Source: Bacteroidales bacterium (lineage in GTDB: Bacteria > Bacteroidota > Bacteroidia > Bacteroidales > UBA7332). From it: DNA of 64,000 nucleotides. The notes beneath the pieces were generated by a model. The model was not told the DNA's origin. It did no database searches and saw only the letters and a program-made list of their open reading frames with translations. Shown piece by piece: positions 42,245 through 49,985 of this stretch (within the stretch, counting starts at the first letter, position 1; every line of letters begins with the position of its first letter). A program made the position numbers and the translations under genes. The stretch spans positions 32,486-96,485 of the forward strand of contig JAQTZA010000006.1 in NCBI GenBank assembly GCA_028687995.1, read 5' to 3'.

Positions 42245-42406
42245 CGGCTGGCACAGCATCGCTAAGCGAAAAGAATAAAGTGGTTTCAGTCACCACGATT
42301 GAAGCCGTTTTTGCATTATAAAGATAAGAAAGTTTAACTTTTCGTTGTATTTCCGAATCAGAACTTACTATATTTGCTGCGATAAGATTCGGAAATGATG
42401 GTGGCA
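42245..42406 (+). repeat. Terminator-promoter repeat, copy 1
   Basis: A roughly 160-base element shared with 47334-47491 and partly with 45241-45337. Features in order are the CGGCTGGC end, a GGTTTCA/TGAAGCC hairpin followed by T-rich bases, AAGATAAGAAAGTTTAACTT, a TTG-N21-TATATTTG promoter and an inverted GATTCGGAAAT end. Here it delivers the promoter for the 42395 gene. Confidence 0.85.
42345..42376 (+). promoter_or_regulatory. Promoter TTG-N21-TATATTTG inside repeat copy 1
   Basis: TTG at 42345-42347 and TATATTTG at 42369-42376, 21 bases apart. Transcription would start close to 42382, about 13 bases before ATG 42395. Confidence 0.7.
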
Positions 42407-43006
42407 ATTAAAAGAACTCTATTTTTTATTTTCTTAATATGTATTGTTAAGAGTGGCTATTCTTCAATATATGAACCTTCAATTGACACAGTGTACTCTG
42501 AAAATAAAATTTACAAAGTTATTATAAGCCCTTTGTTTTGTAATAAAGATAGTTGTCTTCCAAACTCATATAAATTGAGTTATCTAAATACAACTATAGA
42601 CAGTGATTTTAGAAAACAGCAAATATTTTCATATAAGCAAGTAAATGATAAATATCAAAAAATAAATATTTATGAAGTACCGGTCAATAAATTCTTTTTC
42701 TCAGGAGGATATAATACTAAATTAAGTAATGATGGCACAAAAGTCATGTTTTTCAATCCCAATGAATTATATGGGGCAATTATTAACATGAAAGAGACTG
42801 TCAATATTGTTGAATTCAATGTGTTTTCTGATTTTAATTTGTCTCCTAGCGAAAGCGTTCGTTTAAATGAAGAGTTAAGATTCAAAGAAGGTAAGTCCAA
42901 AATTCTAGTAAAATTGACAAATGATAGATGTACTATTCGTTTGTGTTATTATAATGAGAAAGGGAAACGGTATCTTAATAAAAAGAGAATATTCTACTTG
43001 AAATAA
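42395..43006 (+). CDS. Exported protein of unknown function, possible immunity or cargo gene
   Basis: The 203-residue product has an N-terminal signal peptide (FFIFLICIVKSGYSS) and a mature part with alternating beta-strand character and three Cys residues, two close together in FCNKDSCLP. I recognise no domain. Base composition is clearly more AT-rich than the neighbouring PUL genes. Its start lies at the very end of repeat copy 1, which carries its promoter. The setting in a toxin island suggests an immunity protein or a remnant, but this is inference. Confidence 0.6.
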   Translation: MMVAIKRTLFFIFLICIVKSGYSSIYEPSIDTVYSENKIYKVIISPLFCNKDSCLPNSYKLSYLNTTIDSDFRKQQIFSYKQVNDKYQKINIYEVPVNKFFFSGGYNTKLSNDGTKVMFFNPNELYGAIINMKETVNIVEFNVFSDFNLSPSESVRLNEELRFKEGKSKILVKLTNDRCTIRLCYYNEKGKRYLNKKRIFYLK

Positions 43007-43040
43007 GTGTTGGTTATTTCCGTCCCCGTTCGGCGTAGCG

Positions 43041-43083
43041 AGTAATAAACCGTAGTGCGGTCGTTTGGTGTAGCGTCCTCGTC
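43041..43083 (+). repeat. Dispersed mosaic motif, copy A
   Basis: The bases around CCGTAGTGCGGTCGTTTGG recur inverted at 45421-45456 and direct at 47263-47295. After this copy the sequence ATATGAACCTGAAG up to ATCCCGC resembles 47085-47140. The segment from 43007 to 43183 is a patchwork of such pieces with no gene. Confidence 0.65.
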
Positions 43084-43183
43084 ATAGCCGTCAAGCTAAT
43101 TTCGCCTGTCACCTAGGATATGAACCTGAAGAAAGATGATGTTCCGTTCGTGGGATATGTTATCCCGCTAACGTACACCTCCA

Positions 43184-43531
43184 TTGTGCGGTATATCCGA
43201 AGTGACGGGATATAGAACTTCAATTTTATCAGAAGGTCAAGTCGGATCGCAAGAGAACTTTGTGAACACTTATGATTTTGGGGACAAGTATAAACTGTAT
43301 GATATTGCTCTTGCCTATGGTGTAGGTGCTGGATATTCTCAGAATTATGAACATGGGTATTTTAAAAATCATTCGGCTAACGCAGGATTTAACAGTGTAG
43401 GAGCATCTTATAACTGGTCTAATGGTCACGTCAATGATAATTTTTGGGGACTAGATATTAGCGGCAAGATTGCATTGGGTTGGGGTGTCAAAGGATCTAT
43501 TAAGATTGGGTTTATAAATATATTTAAATAG
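43184..43531 (+). pseudogene. Orphan C-terminal tip of a polymorphic-toxin-like protein
   Basis: The open frame (about 100 meaningful residues, only TTG available as start) begins abruptly after mosaic repeat DNA. Its text is glycine- and aromatic-rich: YGVGAGYSQNYEHGYF, GASYNWSNGHVNDNFWGLD, GWGVKGSIKIGF. That style recalls displaced toxin C-termini of Rhs-type proteins in Bacteroidota, perhaps the polymorphic toxin type 23 group, but I am not certain. No N-terminal delivery domain exists upstream, so it is likely a silent cassette. The next gene, 5 bases after its stop, encodes a membrane protein that could be its immunity partner. Confidence 0.5.
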
Positions 43532-43536
43532 AAAAT

Positions 43537-44154
43537 ATGAAAAAAAGAATTCTGATTACCATTTCATTGTCGTTATATTTGGTTGGATTATTACTTCTAT
43601 CTTTTTTATTATATCCAAATGGGATGTTTGCAAAACTTGAAGTATTGTGTGGTATCGGTTTCTCATTTATTATATTTAGCATTTTTATTGGATTTAGGTT
43701 ATGGATATATAGAGACAAGTCGATTGGAGAGAAACGAGTATCAGGGCTATTGACACCGCTATATAGTATCTATTTACCACTCGCAATCTTATTTCTAATA
43801 TTATACACACTAACGGTTGTTTTTTTTCATTTATATAATGATAATATTGCTGACTATATCATAATTGGTTTAGTTTTTACTTTCTGGTTTTTTATTGCGA
43901 CTAAATATAGAAAGTTGAAAATGATATATCTTTTGAAAGATGAAATAGTTTATACGGATCTATTCAGTATAAATAAATGTAAACTAAACCATATTAAAAA
44001 TATAAAACCATATATGAGATATTTATATAAAATTGAAATAAAAATTGAGGATCAAGAATTTGATATAATTTTTCTACCTCGATTAAGGGAATCAATTTTT
44101 ATATTTAGTAAGTCAAAAAGCATAGAAGAGTTAAAATCTAGGATTATTGGGTAA
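43537..44154 (+). CDS. Membrane protein, possible immunity protein
   Basis: The 205-residue product has about four membrane helices in its first 130 residues (SLSLYLVGLLLLSFLLYP, IGFSFIIFSIFIGFRLWIY, LPLAILFLILYTLTVVFF, IIGLVFTFWFFIATKY). A cytosolic tail rich in Lys and Ile follows. It is strongly AT-rich. It follows the orphan toxin tip by 5 bases, the usual toxin-immunity spacing. No family is recognised. Confidence 0.6.
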   Translation: MKKRILITISLSLYLVGLLLLSFLLYPNGMFAKLEVLCGIGFSFIIFSIFIGFRLWIYRDKSIGEKRVSGLLTPLYSIYLPLAILFLILYTLTVVFFHLYNDNIADYIIIGLVFTFWFFIATKYRKLKMIYLLKDEIVYTDLFSINKCKLNHIKNIKPYMRYLYKIEIKIEDQEFDIIFLPRLRESIFIFSKSKSIEELKSRIIG

Positions 44155-44224
44155 TGTAGGTAATTTGGTGATAGCAATTCAAATAGTTGAATATCAGTAA
44201 TAATTAGCAAATAATAATCGAAGA

Positions 44225-44491
44225 GTGGTGGGTAGAAATGCTCACCATTCTCACTATGGATTGGATCTGAATGGTGCTTGGAATAAGATGGAGGTCTCTA
44301 GTTTTTATCATTATTCACGACATCCAGATGATTATCATAATTTTGTTTTGAAGGGAATGGAGAATGCTCATTATAGAGTAATGGATGCTGGAGGATTCGG
44401 TAATAGTGATTTATTCTTGAAATATTTCTATGAATATATAAAAATGCCAATAATTAGAAACCCAAATATGTTGAATAAAACAGGATGGTGA
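44225..44491 (+). pseudogene. Orphan AHH-type nuclease toxin domain
   Basis: The frame reads VGRNAHHSHYGLDLNGAWN, then HYSRHPDDYHNFVLKGMENA. The AHH start, the G(L/I)DLN patch and the (R)HPxxYHxxV segment are the hallmarks of the AHH subgroup of HNH/endonuclease VII toxins used as C-terminal tips of polymorphic toxins. Only a GTG start is available, and no delivery or Rhs region precedes it, so it is a free-standing cassette or relic. Its stop and the ATG of the following Imm11-like gene are one base apart. Confidence 0.62.
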
Positions 44492-44492
44492 T

Positions 44493-45083
44493 ATGGAGTA
44501 TTTTATTTTAGCAGAGAAAGTAAAAAAAGGTACAGCTATGGCGTGTTCAGTGGGGGAAGTTCCCCCACTGCATTTATTTGTAAAAGAACTAAAGGATAAA
44601 CTTGAATTTCCATTTGAGTTAGTATTCCAAAAATCGACTATTGTGAAAGGGCGTTGGCAGCCGAACGATGATATTTCTGATTTGACTATTTTTTGGACAG
44701 ATTTTATTTTAAATGATAGAGCACTACCATTTATGTCTGAAAAAATGAAAGAAATCATTGACCATAATCTAACAGGAAATGAAGGAGTTGCTTGGATGCA
44801 AATAGGAGTAAATCTTCTAAATGAAAGGCGTATATATTATTTGCCGCGGTTTGAAAAGAAACTAGATGTGTTAGATCTTCAAAAAACTATTTTTGTTGAG
44901 AGTTCAGGGTTAGTACTAAAACCAACTTTCTCCAAAAATAAAGTGGCTAATCTAAGTATTTTTCATTTACCAGATTTTAAATGGGAAATGCCATCTGGAT
45001 TATATGTAAATGAAATTGTGAAAAAAGAGATGCAAAAGGCAAAGCTCACGGGTGTTGGATTTGAAAGTGCTCGGGTAGAATAA
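44493..45083 (+). CDS. Imm11-like (DUF1629) immunity protein
   Basis: The 196-residue soluble protein matches the layout of the Imm11/DUF1629 group: an N-terminal beta region, then LPFMSEKMKEIIDHNLTG (about 76-95, where a helix precedes the ligand cleft), YYLPRFEKKLDVLD, and a C-terminal strand pair ending VNEIVKKEMQKAKLTGVGFE. Such proteins neutralise nuclease toxins. It is placed one base after the AHH toxin tip, so the two form a toxin-immunity pair. The name is by eye, at moderate confidence. Confidence 0.62.
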   Translation: MEYFILAEKVKKGTAMACSVGEVPPLHLFVKELKDKLEFPFELVFQKSTIVKGRWQPNDDISDLTIFWTDFILNDRALPFMSEKMKEIIDHNLTGNEGVAWMQIGVNLLNERRIYYLPRFEKKLDVLDLQKTIFVESSGLVLKPTFSKNKVANLSIFHLPDFKWEMPSGLYVNEIVKKEMQKAKLTGVGFESARVE

Positions 45084-45220
45084 CTTCAAATTCGATGGTG
45101 CAAATGCATTGATTTATGCAGGTAGAGGGCAATGGGGGAATACAGGGATAAGTTTGGCAGGATTTTACCCGGTTTGCCGTAGGCTGGCGAAGGCCGTTGA
45201 GCAAAGGCTCTGCCTTTGTT

Positions 45221-45337
45221 CGTGCTAAAAGCCAGCCTCCCGGCTGGCAAAGTATCGCGTAGCGAGAAATAAGAAAGCGGTTTCAGTCCATAAGATTGAA
45301 GCCGCTTTTGCATAAAAGATAAGAATCGTTATCTTTG
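45221..45337 (+). repeat. Terminator-promoter repeat, copy 2
   Basis: Identical to copy 3 from CGTGCTAAAAGCCAGCC through the GCGGTTTCAGTC/GATTGAAGCCGC hairpin (12 bp with two G-T pairs) to AAGATAAGAA. It then diverges but still ends in a TAnnTTTG box (TATCTTTG). It begins with its own GCCAGCC-TCCC-GGCTGGC hairpin. Confidence 0.85.
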
Positions 45338-45420
45338 TGTTTATTGGAAATTATACCTATTATTCGCTCGGTTGAGAAAATTGGATTGATGCGAACTATT
45401 CGTTAGTTGAATTTGCAAGC

Positions 45421-45456
45421 GAGGACGCTACGCCAAACGACCGCGCTACGGTTTTG
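45421..45456 (-). repeat. Dispersed mosaic motif, copy B (inverted)
   Basis: The reverse complement reads CCAAAACCGTAGCGCGGTCG and continues TTTGGCGTAGCGTCC, nearly identical to copies A (43041-43083) and C (47263-47295). Confidence 0.7.
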
Positions 45457-45537
45457 GTAGGCTACGGCGAACTAGGGATTTAACACAGAAAGTTTATTCC
45501 TCGTGGCAACAATATCCACAAAATGTTAAATTAATAA

Positions 45538-46215
45538 ATGTATATGGTAGCCGACATGGAAGGAAATAAAGTTTCAAAGTTGCTTTTAGCCATTCTTACA
45601 GTACTCATTTTGTCTAATTGTACTTACTCTCTTGATGGTTATGATTACACAAAGTCAATCTTTAGAAAATATTATTCTAAAAAAGATATTACATCGCATT
45701 TCCCAGTAAAGACAGGCGATAAATGCTATGGATATTTCTTTGGACCTAGTAGCAAAGTGAATTTTGGAGATATGTATCTTGCAGAATTTACGACATCTGA
45801 AAAAATTGAAGAAGTCAAAAAAGAACATTTTCAATACATTGACAGATTCGGAAGCGATAAGCTTTTTTCAATTAAGATTGATTTAGTTCGAGATAGTTCA
45901 GAAATATGCAGAAGTGGCATTTCTAATAATTTTATTCCAATAGCAGATATTGAATCTTTAAATCTGGGATTAGGTGAATTGGAAGATTCAATATATAACC
46001 CTGATATTCAGAAATATATTCCAATAAGTAAATATATCATGCCTAAAGATCTTATTGTGTACGTAATTGAAGCAAAAAGTGGAGATTATTGGGAGAAAGC
46101 TGTTATACGACAATCTCGATTTAGTCTTCTTGGAAAATGGAAAAACGGATTTTCAAGAGGTTACGCAATTTCTGAAAAAGAAAAAATTTTGATTTATTGG
46201 GTGGCTGCGTGGTAG
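45538..46215 (+). CDS. Lipoprotein of unknown function in the toxin island
   Basis: The 225-residue product has a signal peptide and lipobox (ILSNCTYS), with in-frame ATGs at 45538, 45544 and 45556 as possible starts. The mature protein is mixed alpha/beta with no recognised domain; GYFFGPSSKVNFGDMYLAEF and DLIVYVIEAKSGDYWEK are notable segments. It is AT-rich like the other island genes. A lipoprotein immunity factor is plausible in this setting, though nothing in the sequence proves it. Confidence 0.6.
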   Translation: MYMVADMEGNKVSKLLLAILTVLILSNCTYSLDGYDYTKSIFRKYYSKKDITSHFPVKTGDKCYGYFFGPSSKVNFGDMYLAEFTTSEKIEEVKKEHFQYIDRFGSDKLFSIKIDLVRDSSEICRSGISNNFIPIADIESLNLGLGELEDSIYNPDIQKYIPISKYIMPKDLIVYVIEAKSGDYWEKAVIRQSRFSLLGKWKNGFSRGYAISEKEKILIYWVAAW

Positions 46216-46318
46216 GGTGGACGTATGACAAATCAGGAGTTGTTAAAGACAAATCGTGGTAGAATTATTACTGCGCGGGGTCGAGGCGGCGCGCGTTGAT
46301 AAAGTAAAAAGAAATAAA

Positions 46319-46453
46319 ATGAAGAAATTTATAATTATCGTCATTGCTATAGTTCTTGTAATTCAGGGGTTGTCGCTTATTACAAGATACACCCTTGTAA
46401 TTCCTCTTTCAGATGCCGACAAGATTGAGTCTGATTATGGCAAACTTAGGTAA
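46319..46453 (+). CDS. 44-residue membrane peptide, probably a truncated gene
   Basis: The frame starts MKKFIIIVIAIVLVIQGL with one membrane helix, followed by about 20 residues. The latter part (LVIPLSDADKIESDYGKLR) reads like the beginning of a larger periplasmic protein cut short. It follows a small GC-rich patch (46274-46296) unlike its surroundings. No family is recognised; decay after a recombination event is likely. Confidence 0.35.
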   Translation: MKKFIIIVIAIVLVIQGLSLITRYTLVIPLSDADKIESDYGKLR

Positions 46454-46572
46454 TGTATTAGATTTGGCGATAGAGAAGTAATACATTGTAACCCAATCCT
46501 GATTTACAAAAACACAATAGCGAATGGAGGGTGTCTGCTCACCATTCGCTATTTTTATGAGCGTAAAACGAC

Positions 46573-47091
46573 TTGAAAAGAAGTATGAAGAAGGAAAATG
46601 ATGGTTCGTGTTTCAGATTTGGCGATGGCTATAAATGCCCTATATGTGAGTCGCAAGAATTAGTAAAAAATGGCAAGACTAGTACTGGTAAACAACGGTA
46701 CAACTGTAAAGAGTGTAAGAAACGGTTTATCATCGACTATACCTATAACGCTTATAAAAGCAATATTGACCAACAAATTGTTCTTTTCACGAAAGAAGGA
46801 TTAGGCATACGCAGCACTGCCAGAGTGTTGCAAATATCAGCCACTACGCTGCTGAAACGAATCATAACCATAGCCTCCCACATTGCGCAACCTCCGATAG
46901 TCAAAGGACGGACGTATGAAGTGGATGAGATGAGAACTTACATCGGCAAGAAATCGAGATTGCGTTGGATTGTGTATGCGTTGGATCGGGAAAGTCGTGC
47001 AGTGGTCGATTTCAATGTGGGCAGGCGCACAAACAGAACGTTGAATCGGGTAATCACAAGTCTGGAGCTATCCCCGTCCCACCGGATATGA
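46573..47091 (+). pseudogene. Truncated IS1-family transposase
   Basis: The N-terminal zinc region (CPICESQELVKNGKTSTGKQ, then YNCKECKKRF) and helix-turn-helix (IRSTARVLQISATTLL) match the InsA part of IS1-type elements. YEVDEMRTYIGKKSRLRWIV matches the start of the InsB catalytic part, with the first acidic residue of the DDE triad. The reading frame stops soon after NRTLNRVITSLELSPSH, so the rest of the catalytic domain is lost. The sequence then runs directly into mosaic DNA. No terminal inverted repeats were found. Confidence 0.8.
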
Positions 47092-47262
47092 AGCCGTAGA
47101 AAAATGATGTTTCGTTGGCGGGATCTGTGCTCCCGCCTTTTGAATACTATAAGCATTTGTAATGCGAAAAAACAATATCTTTGCAACAATCAAAAAAAAC
47201 AAATGAACATTGCAAACCGCATCACCGGCGAAGTATGGTTCGTCCCCCAGTTGGTCGTAGCG

Positions 47263-47295
47263 TGCCAAAACCGTAGCGCGGTCGTTCGGCATAGT
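47263..47295 (+). repeat. Dispersed mosaic motif, copy C
   Basis: Carries GCCAAAACCGTAGCGCGGTC followed by GTTCGGCATAGTC. Same orientation as copy A and inverted relative to copy B. Confidence 0.65.
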
Positions 47296-47308
47296 CTCCT
47301 GACTATGT

Positions 47309-47491
47309 CGTGCTAAAAGCCAGCCTCCCGGCTGGCAAAGTATCGCGTAGCGAGAAATAAGAAAGCGGTTTCAGTCCATAAGATTGAAGCCTTTTTTGCG
47401 TCATAAAGATAAGAAAGTTTAACTTTTGGTTGTATTTCCGAACCAGAACTTACTATATTTGTTGTGATAAGATTCGGAAATGGTGGCGGAA
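47309..47491 (+). repeat. Terminator-promoter repeat, copy 3
   Basis: The longest copy: GCCAGCC/GGCTGGC hairpin, GCGGTTTCAGTC hairpin with a following T-tract, AAGATAAGAAAGTTTAACTT, TTG-N21-TATATTTG, then GATAAGATTCGGAAATGGTG. It matches copy 1 along its right two-thirds and copy 2 along its left half. Confidence 0.85.
47430..47461 (+). promoter_or_regulatory. Promoter TTG-N21-TATATTTG of the ECF sigma gene
   Basis: TTG at 47430-47432 and TATATTTG at 47454-47461, spaced 21 bases. A transcript from here would have a leader of about 105 bases to the sigma gene at 47574. Confidence 0.7.
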
Positions 47492-47573
47492 GTTTGATCG
47501 TTTTCGTTTTTTTGAATGGATGTTAAATGCCTGTAAATCAGCGATTCGTATTATTTGATACAGAGAGATTGTA

Positions 47574-48161
47574 ATGAGTGAAGCCCACGAAAATAGAGCT
47601 ATTCTTGAACGCCTAAAGGCGGGATCGATGGAGGCATTCGAGCAGATTTATAGAAAATATAATGCTGCGCTGTTTAATTATGTGCTCAAAATATCGAAAG
47701 GCGACCGATATATTGCCGAAGAGATTGTTCAGATTATTTTTATTAAAATCTGGGAAACACGTGCCAATATCGATCCCGAACGCTCCTTCTATGCCTATCT
47801 GGCCACCATTGCCAAAAATCATCTGTACAATTCGTATCAACGAAATCTGATTGAGCATATCTATGTGGATCATGTGCAAAAGCAGTCGGTCGAATCTGAT
47901 GGTGAGATGGAGTTGGTCATCGAGCAACACTCGTTGGAGTCGTTTATGGATAAAGTGATCGAAAATTTACCCCCTGCGAGAAAGAATATCTTTATTTTGA
48001 GCAGAAAGAAATTTAAAACCAACCGCGAAATTGCGGCTGAGCTGGGTATTGCCGAAAGCACGGTAGAGACACAATTGTCGTTGGCCAACAAATACATGCG
48101 AAAGGTTTTTACGATGTATATTGATAAGATTTTACTGATTGTTGGTTATTTGATAAATTAA
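47574..48161 (+). CDS. ECF-family sigma factor
   Basis: The 195-residue protein has region 2 (FEQIYRKYNAALFNYVLKIS and AEEIVQIIFIKIWETR, -10 recognition) and region 4 (IENLPPARKNIFILSRKKFK, then TNREIAAELGIAESTVETQL, -35 recognition) of Bacteroidota SusC-linked ECF factors. The partner FecR-type anti-sigma follows after 134 bases. It likely activates susC at 41717, which carries the matching STN domain. The pair is divergent from susC but separated by the toxin island. Confidence 0.93.
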   Translation: MSEAHENRAILERLKAGSMEAFEQIYRKYNAALFNYVLKISKGDRYIAEEIVQIIFIKIWETRANIDPERSFYAYLATIAKNHLYNSYQRNLIEHIYVDHVQKQSVESDGEMELVIEQHSLESFMDKVIENLPPARKNIFILSRKKFKTNREIAAELGIAESTVETQLSLANKYMRKVFTMYIDKILLIVGYLIN

Positions 48162-48295
48162 AAAATACTAATTATTAGGATTTGAATAGTGGACAAGGTC
48201 TGTCCAATTTGTATGTATGATAGTCGGGCGATTCGTTTCAACCGGATGTTGGAAATCGAGCAATCTATTTTCGACAAAAAAGCACTCATGAACCC

Positions 48296-49282
48296 ATGAA
48301 GATAAAGAAATATTACATTGATCTTTTTGAAAAATATTTGAGAAACGATATTACCGTTATGGAGCTGTCGGAACTCAAAGCATTTATTCTCAATAATGAA
48401 ACAATTGATGAATGGATGAAAGATGAGCTGATGAATAGCTCAACGGAGATTTCGATGGAAGAGCAAGAAAAAATGTGGCGCGGCATCAAAGAGGGTGTGA
48501 TTCATCATTCTGCGAAGAAGAAAAATGTTGTCACGCTACAAAAAAGGATGATTGAATACACCAAATGGGCAGCCATCTTGATTCTTCCACTTTTGTCGGT
48601 GCTTTTCACCTACTATTATCTGAATGGTAATCAACGCAATATGCCCGTGAAAGTGTACGCTCAACGCGGTGAAAAAGCGATCGTATCGTTGCCCGATGGC
48701 ACCAAAGTATGGCTGAATAGTGAATCGACTGTGAGTTACGATAACACGTTCAATCATCGGAATCGGAAGGTCTCTCTTGTTGGGGAGGCGTATTTCGAAG
48801 TGAGGCCCGACAAAACCCGTCCTTTCATTGTGGAGACCAAAGCGCTCGATGTGCAGGCGCTGGGCACCAAGTTTAATGTGCGGGCGTTCGACGAATCAAA
48901 CGAAGTGACAGTGGTGCTTTTGTCTGGAAAAGTGAAGGTGTACAACGAGTATAATTCAGCCATTTTGATGCCCAACGAAGCCATTCGATTTAATACAATA
49001 AGCCACAGTTCGGTGAAATCAAAAGTATATGCGCAAGATTTCACGACGTGGAAAGATGGCGTGATTCGATTCAATAACGAGGATTTCGAAAGCATTGCCA
49101 GAACGTTATCGCGCATCTATAATGTGAACATTGTGATAGAAACACCATCGCTTAAGAAACAAAAATTCACCGGTATCGTGGGAAGTAGTGGTCTCAACAA
49201 CATCTTGAATATTTTGTCGATGACCTCCACCATGGAGTATCGGATGAAAGATTCGACCACCATTGCCCTCTACGAAAAATAA
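48296..49282 (+). CDS. FecR-type anti-sigma factor
   Basis: The 328-residue protein has a cytosolic N-terminal helical domain (about 1-75), one membrane helix (WAAILILPLLSVLFTYYYL, about 90-110) and a periplasmic FecR domain (RGEKAIVSLPDGTKVWLNSE, then YFEVRPDKTRPFIVETKALD). The C-terminal part has the DUF4974 pattern (FNNEDFESIARTLSRIYNVN), which contacts the STN domain of the cognate SusC. It forms a signalling unit with the ECF sigma gene and probably with SusC at 38454-41717. Confidence 0.93.
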   Translation: MKIKKYYIDLFEKYLRNDITVMELSELKAFILNNETIDEWMKDELMNSSTEISMEEQEKMWRGIKEGVIHHSAKKKNVVTLQKRMIEYTKWAAILILPLLSVLFTYYYLNGNQRNMPVKVYAQRGEKAIVSLPDGTKVWLNSESTVSYDNTFNHRNRKVSLVGEAYFEVRPDKTRPFIVETKALDVQALGTKFNVRAFDESNEVTVVLLSGKVKVYNEYNSAILMPNEAIRFNTISHSSVKSKVYAQDFTTWKDGVIRFNNEDFESIARTLSRIYNVNIVIETPSLKKQKFTGIVGSSGLNNILNILSMTSTMEYRMKDSTTIALYEK

Positions 49283-49291
49283 TTATTTATA

Positions 49292-49975
49292 ATGAGAAAA
49301 GAGCTATTTGCATTTACACTTCTATTTGTTTTGGTAGCAACGACTGCCAGCGGACAAGATTGGGCAAATCTGAATCGATTTGCAAAAGAAAACGATTCGC
49401 TGAAATCGACACCTGCTGTCGAAGATCGGGTGGTGATGATGGGCAACTCCATCACCGAAGGGTGGAGCAAGTTTAATCCAGCATTTTTTGCCAAACATCC
49501 CAATATGGTGAATCGCGGCATCAGCGGACAAACCACGCCTCAAATGTTGTTGCGTTTCCGTGCCGATGTGATTGCCTTGCATCCCAAAGCGGTAGTGATT
49601 TTGGCAGGCATAAACGATATTGCAGGTAATACAGGTCCTTCTACGTTAGAGATGATCGAAGACAATATATCGTCGATGGTAGATCTCGCAACAAGTAACG
49701 GCGTAAAAGTGGTCTTATCTTCGGTCTTGCCTGCTTACGATTTTTATTGGAATCTGGGGCAGCGACCAGCAGATAAAGTAGTTGCACTCAACAAATGGAT
49801 TAAGTCTTATGCACAACTTCGTGGATGCTCTTATGTCGATTATTTCACCCCGATGGCAGACGAACGAAAGGGACTGAAAAAGGAGTATTCCGAAGATGGG
49901 GTTCATCCCAATCTGAAAGGATATGAATTGATGGATCCGCTATTGGAAGCCGCTTTAGCAAATATCCTACCATAG
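49292..49975 (+). CDS. Exported SGNH/GDSL hydrolase
   Basis: The 227-residue protein has a signal peptide (FTLLFVLVATTASGQ) and the four SGNH blocks: catalytic Ser in VVMMGNSITEGWSK (about 50), Gly in NRGISGQTTPQML (about 75), Asn in VVILAGINDIAGN (about 107), and Asp/His in YSEDGVHPNLKGYELM (about 205). Such enzymes deacetylate sugars or cleave lipids. It begins 9 bases after the FecR gene and is followed by a GDPD gene at 10 bases, so all three may be co-transcribed. A role in removing acetyl groups from the PUL substrate is possible. Confidence 0.9.
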   Translation: MRKELFAFTLLFVLVATTASGQDWANLNRFAKENDSLKSTPAVEDRVVMMGNSITEGWSKFNPAFFAKHPNMVNRGISGQTTPQMLLRFRADVIALHPKAVVILAGINDIAGNTGPSTLEMIEDNISSMVDLATSNGVKVVLSSVLPAYDFYWNLGQRPADKVVALNKWIKSYAQLRGCSYVDYFTPMADERKGLKKEYSEDGVHPNLKGYELMDPLLEAALANILP

Positions 49976-49985
49976 CTTCTTCTTT

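Larger units (their letters stand above)
45084..45537. other. Gene-free mosaic of repeats
   Basis: This stretch holds a short ORF-like remnant after the Imm11-like stop (to about 45180), terminator-promoter copy 2 (45221-45337), the inverted mosaic motif (45421-45456) and no credible gene. A TATCTTTG -7 box at 45330-45337 may drive the next gene. Confidence 0.7.
47092..47573. other. Gene-free mosaic upstream of the ECF sigma gene
   Basis: Contains a fragment resembling 43110-43175, a TATCTTTG box at 47176-47183 followed by a short start-like frame (MNIANRITGEVWFVPQ...) that breaks off, mosaic motif copy C (47263-47295), and terminator-promoter copy 3. No intact gene is seen. Confidence 0.65.

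Noticed and set aside
45086-45313. Minus-strand 75-codon frame in the mosaic region
   Set aside because: It runs through two repeats and the terminator hairpin of copy 2; no sign of coding.
47104-47316. Plus-strand 70-codon frame, including MNIANRITGEVWFVPQ
   Set aside because: It reads across mosaic repeats; at most a short relic of a gene start behind the TATCTTTG box.
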